A stretch of DNA of 64,000 bases. It comes from Asparagopsis taxiformis (lineage: Eukaryota; Rhodophyta; Florideophyceae; Bonnemaisoniales; Bonnemaisoniaceae). Where the stretch lies: positions 1 through 64,000 of the forward strand of contig JALQPE010000541.1 of NCBI GenBank assembly GCA_030407315.1, written 5' to 3'. The notes under the pieces are model-generated. The model made no database searches. It saw nothing but the letters and a program-made list of their open reading frames with translations, and was not told the DNA's origin. Every line of letters starts with the position of its first letter. Within the stretch, counting starts at the first letter, position 1. The position numbers were made by a program, and so were the translations under genes. Positions 48,401 to 57,434 of the stretch are shown here, in pieces.

Positions 48401-49699
48401 GCGGTTTGGTTGCGGCTGCCTGTGTTGTTGTCCTGTTGGTTTCGTGCTAAGGGGTTGATATGTTTTTGAAGGGGGTTTGGGTGCTATCTTTGGCTGCGGT
48501 GGTCGTGGATGTTGTTGGCTGTTGCGCAGTTGTGCAAATTGAAAGGGTTGTGGGGTTGTGTGGTTTGTTTGTGTTGTTCGATTGGTTGGTTTTGGTTGTG
48601 CGTTTGTTTGCCTGCGTCCCAAGTTTCGTTTTGTTGTTGTACGCTGTAGTATCGGCGTTCGGTCTGCACGTGCGCCATAGCTGCGGTGATTTTTAGCGGA
48701 TTTGTATTGCTGGGATTGTTTAGGCGTTTTGGAAGGTTGGCGTTTGCGTTTCGTGCCTCGCGTCGTTGGTGTGTTTAGGAAGTAGAGATTATTGTGACGT
48801 GGTGCTGTTGCGATTGTGATGGAATGGTGGGGAGGTTTTTGAGGGGTGGTGACGTAAGCTCGGTCTTGTTGGAAAAGAACGTCGTAGTTGTCAGCTAGTT
48901 GGCTGACTGAGACGAGATTATATTCCGCTGCGGGCATGGTCACTGCGTGTGGGATAGGTATTGTATGTCTTTCAGAGATAGGTAAGTCAGCTGGGCCTTG
49001 GTGTGTGATGCGTGAGAGTGTGCCTGATGCTGTGATCGTGGACGAAGGTGCAGCTGCCATGGTGTCTTGGGGATATTTGAAGTGAGTAGGTGTTGCGCCA
49101 GAGTGGAGGATATATGATGAACGAGAGTCATTGTTTACTGAGCTGGAAGGTGGAGATTGTGGGTATGATGTAGGAGGTGGATGGCTGAGTGGGGAGGGGG
49201 GAAGTTGGTATATTTCGGGTGGAGGGTGTATCGGTGGGATGTTAAGGTCATGTTGGGAGGATGTGTGTTGTGGTGAGTATGTGGCGGAGGACGGGGGATG
49301 GATTGGTGGGTAGTGATGGTACGGGAGTGGGATGGCGGTTTGTGCTCGAGGTTGAGGAGGGTGAAGTAATTGTTTGTTGTTGGTCAACGACCGTTTCGTG
49401 TAGCATTCCGCTGTTGAGTGAGTGCGTGATCCGTGTAGTGTGCACCATGGGCCTCTGTATCCGTACGGAGGTGGGATATGTGTGTGTGGGTCAATGCGGT
49501 TTGGTGCTTGGTGATGAGTGCGTGTGCGCGTGTATCGGCCTGTTGTGTAGTTGTATGGTTTGTATGTGCTTGTATAAGGATGATTTGTAGTTGGGTAGAG
49601 GGGGATTGGTGGATGGGGAATAGTGGGAGGGGTGATTGGTAGGTGGGTGATTGTAGGGGTAGTGATTTCTGGAGCGGCCTTTTCGTGTTCAACCAACAT
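45449..49699 (-). CDS. Copia-1 Pol (protease, integrase, reverse transcriptase, RNase H)
   Basis: 1416 residues from the first ATG after the solo LTR. A Gag-end Cys/His knuckle (CTLHGSRTHSTAEC) is near 85. The protease site reads LHSGA instead of LDSGA, so the catalytic Asp codon has changed to His. A long Thr/Pro/Gln-rich linker follows. Integrase shows H...H...CSGC, HTDICGP, TMDNAPEY and ENALAERVNR (DDE intact). Reverse transcriptase carries ITVDDFLV. RNase H carries AYTDSDFA and HIDNAGAL. Apart from the protease change and the insertion that cut Gag from Pol, the frame is open to its stop in the 3' LTR. Confidence 0.93.
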   Translation of the reverse strand: MLVEHEKAAPEITTPTITHLPITPPTIPHPPIPLYPTTNHPYTSTYKPYNYTTGRYTRTRTHHQAPNRIDPHTHIPPPYGYRGPWCTLHGSRTHSTAECYTKRSLTNNKQLLHPPQPRAQTAIPLPYHHYPPIHPPSSATYSPQHTSSQHDLNIPPIHPPPEIYQLPPSPLSHPPPTSYPQSPPSSSVNNDSRSSYILHSGATPTHFKYPQDTMAAAPSSTITASGTLSRITHQGPADLPISERHTIPIPHAVTMPAAEYNLVSVSQLADNYDVLFQQDRAYVTTPQKPPHHSITIATAPRHNNLYFLNTPTTRGTKRKRQPSKTPKQSQQYKSAKNHRSYGARADRTPILQRTTTKRNLGRRQTNAQPKPTNRTTQTNHTTPQPFQFAQLRNSQQHPRPPQPKIAPKPPSKTYQPLSTKPTGQQHRQPQPNRPPKPPVPSISIPTVTPSRTTRPTLQPNNTRTTTAKGHTHTATPSQQNPHTQTPSPNIPRTITRVPTTQTYPPTKNSTTSTNQNTKAPRITTHALPLPTEILSQIDKDYHHWHIKLGHLHPHRIHILATKNLVKGLPTTLKEPPPKITCSGCALGKQASAPFKPRLRQAPLCAHVHTDICGPINPTSIHYNKHFATFLDEHSRFLQVHIAPQKNIAAAYIQQYISRIHTTTPLRVTDITMDNAPEYFTKPLQSFYAQEHITTHPTIPYTPQENALAERVNRTLMETVRTLLHTAKLPLTLWEYALHAAVDHHNHSPHNAHGKPPITVWTGQIPDVSTFLPFGQYGYTHDRKPRTKLDTRAQLMQYIGRMDTHHYYIYNPQEQTITRCRKTDFHIYNPNTDPTATVTTTPTAHHAKQAKAITHNTPECFSSPKTLAEARKAPDAQQWATSWNKELDSLEKRGTITYIPASEVPNGAKLLPVKIVLKTKTDAHGNPVTRKTRCNIRGDLQRPHEHFNPDELSSPVADRDAIRLSLALAAANNYSADHWDLDSAFLHETFADDKTLYIYQPQRFDGTYKYPGKVGKVTGNMYGARQACHIFTKGLSQHLKLHNFTRLSSDSCTYHLTSTKDPSQFLFCVITVDDFLVIYNNKTLCTKVKEHIQQKYTLKDLGPVSHILGWKVTRDATGITITQPAYIETISQKFGQTNAKPSDTPIVSDLLNAPTKDTKPLDTSQYNYNALIGCLRYLADSTRPDIAFITGYLGRYAQSPTTFHWKAGLRVIRYLSSTTNKGIHYNNTLQETLRAYTDSDFAACTTTRRSTSGTLVTYNQSPIAWQSKRQRLIATSTWAAEYIAAFHTAQHIMCVRNLLTDLQHNEKKPTTLHIDNAGALTTANTEHPTPKSKHIDVKYHYLKELIKHKHITLEYIPSTNNAADILTKALKPAQYKQKLELLRLSQPALRGDCRMIKASPQRNQRNPTSSDDQRITQ

Positions 49700-49718
49700 G
49701 TTGTATATTAGTTGTAGT

Positions 49719-50401
49719 TGTAGCAGGTAGAAAATCCGCTAGAGCGGCAAACCACCCGACAGGTGTCCCGAGCCTCGGTAGAGGAAGTGGTAGAGCAGAT
49801 GAACCTTATAGGTACCCGGCGGGTAGTCTCGTGAGAGAGAAGGGATCGCTACCCGGAGGGGGTTGTGCGATTATAGCGCTCACGCGAGATGCGTATTAAT
49901 GGAGCAAGATGACGTAATCCGTCGAGCTGTTGGCTAACCCTAAGGTTTTCCCGGAGAGGGGTTGAACAATAGGTATGCGAACACTGTTCCTGTGGGTCGT
50001 AATTCCACTTGAGTTTACGTTACTCTAGAAACCGTGCCTACTGGCTATTCCAGTGGCAGTTTTATACTAAGTCTACTGTAAGCTAGGGTTAGTGGTTAGG
50101 AATAAATATCCAGTTAGTGACCAATCAGAACCCAATTACTGGCGCTCGCCTACCCGCGAGGTCATTGCCAATAGGCTTACATTGTAATGTATGGCTGATC
50201 AGCCTAAGTTAAAATTTGCCCCTTGTGGGGTCTTGGCCGGGGCCGATAGGCCCGGGTGGGGTTATTTGTCAGCCTTAGCTGGTCCTAAGTATAGGAAACA
50301 CGCCAGTTGGCTGGTGCCTTCTGATTGGCACATCCCGTAAGTGGGTACCCAATAGGGAAGCGACACGGCTCGATCAGCGAGGACCGCCAGGCGGTACGAC
50401 A
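49719..50401. mobile_element. Solo LTR inserted in Copia-1 gag
   Basis: 683 bases, TGTAGCAGG...GTACGACA, flanked by the 5-bp duplication GTAGT (49714-49718, 50402-50406). No internal genes. This is the signature of an LTR element removed by LTR-LTR recombination. Its sequence is unlike the other LTRs here; orientation is uncertain. Confidence 0.88.
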
Positions 50402-51005
50402 GTAGTGATGGTCTGCGTCCTTGGTGAAAGTTGTGAAATTTCGCAATGTTACGTAGGAGAGGGGCCCATTCAGGTATGTGGTATAGGCCATCGATGACGA
50501 ACTGTGCGGTGGTTTGTTCGTCGTCGATATTGGGGAAGGCGGACTGGAGCATGATGGATCGTAGCTCGTTGTGTTTGTCAATATAGTTTTGTATCGGCGT
50601 TCCCGGGCGGTATTTGAGTTCTGCTGCCTGTCTGCGTAGGTTCGCTTCGGAGTTCTGAGGTGGTATGGCTGATAGCTGGTCTTTGATGAACTGATATAAG
50701 TGAGGTGTGGGGCTGTTCAGCGTGTTCGGACTCAGGTTCTTGATTACGTCGGGAGAGATGTTTGGGAGTATGAGAAGGCGGGCAAGCGCGATCTTGTGGT
50801 GGTGTTTCTTGTGTTCGATGGGATCGGAGGGTTCTCCGGGCTGGGGGCCGTGGACATAGGGAATGAGGTCGTGGAGGGTGGCATGGCTGTCCACTGTGTG
50901 ACACCATTGTATGAGGTTATGTTCCGTGAGGGAGGGTACGTGAAAGGAGGGGATAGGTTCGGGGGATGGGGTGGTGTGCGGGGTTGTGTTCGTGGGTTGT
51001 TCCAT
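50402..51005 (-). pseudogene. Copia-1 Gag fragment (5' part of the interrupted Gag-Pol)
   Basis: Starts at the ATG at 51005 (MEQPTNTTPH). About 201 codons of Gag (SLTEHNLIQWCHTVDSHATL onward) run to the solo-LTR insertion. The frame continues in exact phase after the solo LTR at 49713 into pol, so the ancestral protein was one polyprotein of about 1620 residues. Beyond 50402 the frame reads 44 unrelated codons of LTR before stopping at 50262. Confidence 0.85.
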
Positions 51006-51241
51006 GGTAGGGAGAGGGGATTCGGTATGGGTTTCAAGGAGAGTTTGTTGGTATAGATCGTAAGGGAGATTAGTGATGGTGAGGTGTCTGCGGCGGTTTG
51101 TGTTGTATCGCGCACAACGCTTTGCGCGATCGGTGATGCGATCTTCGTCGATGGTGGGGTAACGCTGTGAGGTCGCCGTATTGGTGGAATGGTGGTCACG
51201 ATAGGGTGGGTGGGTGGAGAGGATTGGTTAGCGCAGTGGTT

Positions 51242-51257
51242 GTTGGGCTCATAACCT
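51242..51257 (-). promoter_or_regulatory. Copia-1 primer-binding site
   Basis: Directly inside the 5' LTR, element strand GGTTATGAGCCC. This is complementary to the anticodon arm of initiator tRNA-Met (GGGCTCATAACC), as for elements primed by a half-tRNA. The match is from general knowledge of that tRNA; no tRNA of this organism was available. Confidence 0.6.
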
Positions 51258-51378
51258 GTTGAAGATCCGGTATCGCATACCGTCGTTTACTTTGGGATGC
51301 GTCGCCGTTCCGACTTAAATACTATTATGAGCTGGATACTGTAAATGTGTTATTGTGTAATTCGTTGATCATCCGACA
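51258..51378 (-). repeat. Copia-1 5' LTR
   Basis: 121 bases, TGTTGAAG...CATCCGACA on the plus strand. Confidence 0.92.
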
Positions 51379-51704
51379 ATAATTCCTCTAGAAATTGCCT
51401 TCTACAGTGCTGTACTGTCAAGTTGATTAGTGGCTCTCCCCCATTAGGCTCGGACGTACCCCGGATGGAGATCGATGAGCTGAGCGATTATGCTGTTCGA
51501 GAAGGGATCTACATGGAAGGCTAGAAATGTAATGTTGAATAAATGGAGTACTTGCACTGATCTAAGATTGCTGTTATCCAGTGTAAAATTCGACCTTCAG
51601 ACGAGCTTTACTTTGCAGTTGAAATGAAGGAAAACGGACAACTAGAACCCAATAAATTACTTTAATTTGAATATGTCAATTTATTGATTTTTCAATATAA
51701 ATTC

Positions 51705-54700
51705 CTAGATTTCGAAAGTCTTTCGGTAGCTGTGGACGACTTTAGCATCCTGACACGCCCCCTGTCGCCAAGGGGCGGGGAGATCGATGAGCAGGGTGCT
51801 GGATGGTGTGTCGGGTACGGGATTCTCTGGCGGGGTGGCTATGATATGTAGTTGGGTGGTTAGGTTGGTGAAGGCCCTGGTTGGCATCGGCTTTGTAAAA
51901 ATATCCGCTAGCATCTGATTAGTTGGTAGGTAGTGCAGCGCGATGCGGCCTTGTGCTATGTTGTCAATGATGTGGTGAAACCTGATGTCGACGTATTTTC
52001 GTCGTTTCGTTGATGCGGTTTGTGTGGCGATCTGTAGCGCGGATTGGGAATCTGTGAATGTGGTGATAGGTTTGGAGCGAGGGATGAGGGATAGTTCTTG
52101 TAGCATGCCTGCGAGCCAATTGGTTTGGCGAGTGGTGTCAGAAGTCGCTATGATTTCGGCTTCGCAGGTGCTTAGAGCGACCAAAGATTGTCGCTGTGAA
52201 CCCCAGCTGATGGGCGAACCATGTAACGTGTGGACAGATCCTGATATAGACTTTCTGGACGTGGGGTCGTTGGCGAAGTCTGCATCTGCGTAGGCTAACA
52301 GTGGGGTGTCATGCGGGTGGTTCGGGAATGAAATGCCATGTGTTGGCGTGTGCTTCAGGAAGCGAATAAGTCGTTTCAAATGTTTCCAATGCCGTTGTGT
52401 TGGCTTGTGGTTAGCTCTGGCGAGTGCGTTTGTGAAAAATTGTATATCTGGTCTTGTAGAGTCGGTGAGGTAGCGCAGTTCCCCAAGGATTTCGCGATAT
52501 GGTGTGGAAATTGTTTCGTCTAGCTGTTCCTCCGTACTGGGAGGAGAGAGATCGATGCCATCTGAGTATAGGTTGCTGAGAGGTTTGGCGTCGGCCATGT
52601 TCAATTTGGCGACGACGGATTGTATGATATGAGGCTGGGAGATGGTGATACCCAATTCGGAGTGGGTGATTTTCCAATTGAGGTATTGAGTTGGGGGTCC
52701 TAATCTTTTGATGGTGTATTTGCGAGCAAGCATTTTGTATAGTGCCGTAAGCAAGTTGGGGGATGAGGCGCACGCCAGAAAGTCGTCAATGGTTATGGCG
52801 ATGATTGTGGTGCCGTGTTTGTTTGACCTTATGAATAAGCAAGGGTCGGATTTGGTTTGTGTGAAGCCGTTTGAAAGAAGGTATGTTCGTGCGCCGTCGC
52901 AGAATGTTTTGCCGCCTTGCCGTGTGCCGTATAAATTTTTGTCGAGGCGCCCAGTTGGTTCCGGGTGTTTGAAGGTGCCATCGAAAAGGGGGTGTTGGCG
53001 GATGAATACTGTCTTGTTGTGGTTGAAGTCTTCGTGCAAGTAGGCTGACGAGATGTCGAAATGCTCGGTGGGGAGCCTATTTGCGGATGCGTGACAAAGG
53101 AGGATGCGTATGGTGGCCTTGTCAGCTGTAAATGTGGCGGTGTCGTTTGAGTTGAAGTGCACGTCTGGAAGCATTAGGTCCCCGCGGACTGCGCAGCGCG
53201 CTTTGCGTTCGGTTATGTTTCCGGCGCTGTCTCGTTTGTACCTGTATGCCATGGTGAGGGGTAAGGGTTTTGTGTGAGGGGGGACGAGGTGTGGGGGTGT
53301 CCATGTTATAATTTGCATTTGGTCCAGTTTGTCGAGCTCGTCATTGTGTGCATGTTGCCAGAGGTGGGCGTCTGGATAGCGTTGCGCTTGTTTGAAGGTT
53401 TTGGGAGCTGGTGTAGTTGGGTTGATGGCTGATGGTATGAATTGTGCGTGCTGGTGAGGGCGGCGGGCGGATGTGCGGAAGGCTATGGAGGTTGTGGCGG
53501 ATGGATCTTTATCCTTGTGGTAAGGGCGAAAGTCTAGTGCAGAGATGTGCATAGATTGGTTGGTGTCTGTGTTGAGAGCCATGATTGTGTGTTGATCCAT
53601 GCCGTGGAGGTATCGTATGGGAATGCCTCTGTTGTCGAGTTTGGATTTGGGTGCCAGGTTCGGTGTGTACCCGAGTTGACTGAATGCAAAAAGTCTTTGG
53701 ATCTTGGGTTTGTGGCCGTGCCATACGGTGTACGGAATTTGGTTTGTGACGCTATGGAGGGTGATGTTTCGTTTGAAGACTGCGTCGTGTAGGGCGTCTT
53801 CCCAGTGTACTGCGTGGAGGCCGCTGTGGAGCAAATTGGCGCGGACGGCGTCCATGAGCGTGCCATTGATGCGTTCGGCTATGCTGTTGTGTTGTGGGGT
53901 GTGGGGTACCGTGCGGATGTGTGTAATTCCGCGGTGGGCGAGCTCGTTCTGGAGCGTGGATGAAAGGTATTCTTTGGCGTTGTCCGATCTGAACTAGGAC
54001 GGATAATTGTTGTGCAAGGTGCGAATATGTTCCATGACCTGGATGGTGATGCGCGGTATGGCCGATCTGTCGGGTGTACAATGGATGATGATGTAGCGGG
54101 ATTTGGTGTCGATGAAGGTGACGAAGTACTTGTTGCCTTGTCTGGAAACGGGGTGAATTGGGCCGCATACGTCCGAGGAGATGTGTTTGCCCGTTTGGTG
54201 TTTGTGGTCAGCGGGATGGTGAGGGGCAGTTTTCAGTTTGGCGAGTGTGCATGCGCTGCATGTAATGTCTGCTGCTGGTTCGTCTGCGTGTGGTGCAAGG
54301 GCAGGAAGCATGGAATGTTTGCACATTTTACGGATGGTGGCTGGGTTGGCGTGGGACATTTGGAGATGAAGATTATGACCGGGGTCAGGTGGGGTTAGTT
54401 TTCCTGTGATGTCGATTTCTGTTGTTGGTTCCATTGTGTTTTCGTGGCGAGATGTAGTGATGGGAGTCTGATCGGCGCGGTCGTCCGTGTGGGAGTGATG
54501 GAATTGGGGTGGTAGTGGTTTGGGAGGGGTTTGTGCTGATGCACTGGGAGCGGTGTAAGTGGTTTTGTAGATGGAGGGGGTTCGGCGAGGTTTGGGTTTT
54601 GGTGGGGTGTGTGAACGGGGAGACTGGCGCCAAGGTTTTTGGTGGTCTAGCAGCTTAGTTTTGGTACGTGTATTTTGGGATGGGGCGGATGGGTGAGGAG

Positions 54701-56042
54701 GTGTTTGCATACGACGACGTGGTCGTGTTGACGAAGTGGTTGACGTTGTTGGGGCTGGGGATGGAGCAGTACGAGCGGATGTCGGCGGTTTGGTTGATGA
54801 GCGTGTGGAATTCGTGGTAGTGTGTAGGCATCGTGGTTTGGATGGGGAAGGAATTGATGGTTTACTGTCAAGCACGTATGCGCCGTTGTGGAATGATGCG
54901 ATTTTGGTGCGGTTGGGTTGGTTGTGGCGGCGCAAAAGTGCCTCGTTACTTGTAAATGTCACGTCTCCGTGTCTGGTCGCAAGACTGTTGACGGAGATGA
55001 GATTCTGTTGGACGTCCGGTGCGACGATCGCGTCCGGGATGCGTAATGAGCCGCATTTAGTGGGTATCTTGATCGGTCCACGGTGGGTGATGCGATGTTG
55101 TCGGTTAGCGGCTGTTCTTGTAAACCATGGTTTCTTGACGGGCTTCATTCCGGGGTATGGGCGGCGGATATGGGAGGGAAAGGCACCGGAGTCCAAAATG
55201 AACTTACCATCGTAGCAAGAATCGTTGTCTTCGGTTGAGTTGGTGTCGTGTGGAGCTGCATCGCGAGGTTGGATGGCGTGCGCTCTGGAGTCGTGCGTGC
55301 GGGTCAGTTGCGCTCTGCATTCGCGGTTCGAATGATGCGGCGAGTGGTGGAGGGTGCACCATTTTCTGGAGGTTGGCGGCTTTTGCCACTGGGAATGGTG
55401 GCGTACATTGCGCGAGTATTGGCGATACGTTGTGGGTCGAGGTGTAGGGGGCTTGGTTGTCTTGTGTATCTGGATATTGGCGCTCGCGCTTCGTATTGCT
55501 GAGGTGAATTCCGCTATGGTTGACGGTGGGTTGTGTGTGAAAATCGCGTATGTCATTTGGTAGTCGGGGTGGTTTCGGATGCCTTGGAGCATGAATTTTA
55601 GCGATGTAGACTCTTTGTCGATGAGCGGGTATCCGGCACGACGCATTTTGGAACGGATGAGGTCGTGCTCTTTGATGTACTTTTCGAGGTTGTCGCCGAT
55701 GTTGAATGTGATGGAGCGTGCGGTGTCTTCGAGGAGGGAGTGGTCTACGGTTGTTAGCTCGGTTACAATGTTTTGGACTTGCTGTAAAAGGAGGTGTGGA
55801 TGGAGCTTAAGGGATGCGGAGTCGAGGCGTGAGATGATGTCTTTGGGTAGGCTGGCTAGGATTAGGAGGGAGAGGCGGTCTTGGTTGCGTTTGAAAGCTG
55901 TGAATTCTGTAGGATCGGTGGGGGCGGTGGTGGCAGGGATAAGGTGGATTTCGAGGTTGAGATCCGAGGCTAGCACTTCCAGGGTGCGTTGCCAGTACTC
56001 GAAGTGTTCGATGTCGAGGGGAGGGAGGTAGGTGCGATCCAT
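51705..56042 (-). pseudogene. Copia-2 Gag-Pol with one internal stop
   Basis: One frame of about 1445 codons from the ATG at 56042, with a TAG at 53994-53996 and open on both sides. Gag (helical, about 1-300) ends in a Cys/His knuckle (CTLHHSPHHSNREC). The aspartic protease has an intact LDSGA. Pre-integrase and integrase follow (HLQMSHANP...CSAC, DVCGP). The stop falls a few residues before the second catalytic Asp (SDNAKEY). After it come integrase Glu, reverse transcriptase (ITIDDFL) and RNase H (AYADADFA), all readable. The stop either inactivates the element or needs readthrough; its position inside integrase favours inactivation. Confidence 0.92.
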
Positions 56043-56099
56043 TTGTGTTGAGGGGATTGGGGGCAATCGTGTGCAGTGGGCGTAAAAAGGCCGATAACC

Positions 56100-56230
56100 T
56101 GTTGGACTGTGGTAGCTCCTCGCCGACCTTCTCTTTCTTTTGTCTTTACTTGGCAATATATATCTATTCATTGAGCCTTGAGATCGCCGGCGGTGCGTAT
56201 GACAGGCTGTCTTGTATTAGCATCCTGACA
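56100..56230 (-). repeat. Copia-2 5' LTR
   Basis: 131 bases, TGTTGGACTG...CCTGACA on the plus strand. Inside it (56085-56099, element strand GGTTATCGGCC) is the presumed primer-binding site, which starts with the same GGTTAT as in Copia-1. Confidence 0.93.
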
Positions 56231-56235
56231 TTTTG

Positions 56236-57434
56236 AAAACACACAAATTGAAAATTTTTATACGCTAGCGCAGTGCGTGTTTTCGTTTGCGTCAATCCTC
56301 CCGCGAAGACTGTTGTCGATTACGAGGGTACATCACCGCGCCCGCCCGTTGAGCGCTGCCGCTGCCGTCTTTCGCCCGCTCTGACCTCAACTTACAATTG
56401 CTTGGTTGCGGTCGCAAACTTGACAACGGGTATCGTCGCGGTCGTGATCGGCTTCACAGCTGTGTTCATGTGGAAGGGTGTTGAACTGGGCGACAGTTGG
56501 CGGCATTTGATTGCACGAGACCAGTGCGGGAGGTAATGTTACATACGAGACACGTGCACGAGTTGATTTGCTACTAGCCACGGCGCCCGGTCCGCCTTCC
56601 GCGCATCCTCTCGATGGCGCCAGGTCGTGTATGACACTGTCGGCCGAAAGCGATACATTTGCAGTTTACACGCGTAGTGTAGCCGATAATTTGCTTCCAG
56701 GGGTGTCAAGTAGCCAATGGTAGTGTAGTATTTCGACGGTATATGTACCGAATTTCAACACGTCGACGAACACCCCCGGGTTGTACTCTCTCTCATACAC
56801 GACACTTGTCCAATCGTGTCATTGCATACGTTTTCATTCCAACTCGCCCATCCAACAACGTACCATTCTGCCAACAATGCGCCATTCCTGCACTGTTGTA
56901 TCGTATCGCGATGAAACCTCAAGTCGAAGAGTTCCAACTCTATACTCTAGGGCTCGGCAACCCCGAATCGCCAGCCCCTTTCCCTCCCTCCATTGCTCAG
57001 CAATAATTCCTCCTACCAACCGCCGCACCAACGCACCCCGACCCATTCGCCTTCAAGGTTTCAACTCTTCGACTCGGCCATCCTCACACCACTCTCCGCT
57101 ACAGATTCTCTCGCCTTTCTGTCCGTTTCATCCATCTAGCGTCCAAATTCACAACACACCTTCTCCCTGCCTATTTTCAACACACACTTGTCTAATCATT
57201 TGAAATTCCTGCAGCCTATCTAACCCCTTCAACTCCAATCCTGTCTCTGTCTCTTGCACATCTTCACGTCTACAAGCTCTTTAATCTATCCACTCCAACC
57301 GACCCGTGCCTCAAACTCCCGCTAAACCTCTTGCTGAGCCTCCCTTTGCAACCCCCATATCTCCCACTTCGTTCGACCCGCCGATTACCCCGCTGCCCTC
57401 ACATCTGCCTTTACTCCAATCGTCTCCAACTACG
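56236..57434. other. Region upstream of the NB-TIR gene
   Basis: About 1.2 kb without a called gene. 56485-56560 matches 59690-59770 (shared GGGCGACAGTTGGCGGCATT, allowing one change), a dispersed repeat. The last 400 bases are strongly pyrimidine-rich and form the presumed leader of the gene at 57435. The reading frame is open back to 57306 but without an ATG. Confidence 0.4.

Larger units (their letters stand above)
45356..51378 (-). mobile_element. Nested Ty1/Copia retrotransposon (Copia-1)
   Basis: 6023 bases with 121-base LTRs (45356-45476 and 51258-51378) and target duplication ATAAT (45351-45355, 51379-51383). It was inserted into the 3' untranslated part of Copia-2. The LTRs differ at only a few positions. 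Its single Gag-Pol frame was later broken by a solo LTR at 49719-50401. Confidence 0.94.
44860..56230 (-). mobile_element. Outer Ty1/Copia retrotransposon (Copia-2), interrupted by Copia-1
   Basis: LTRs of 131 bases at 44860-44990 and 56100-56230, with target duplication TTTTG on both sides (44855-44859, 56231-56235). The element is leftward, and about 5.3 kb long without the nested Copia-1 that sits in its 3' untranslated part. The LTRs differ at about three positions by eye. The coding frame has one in-frame stop. Confidence 0.94.
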
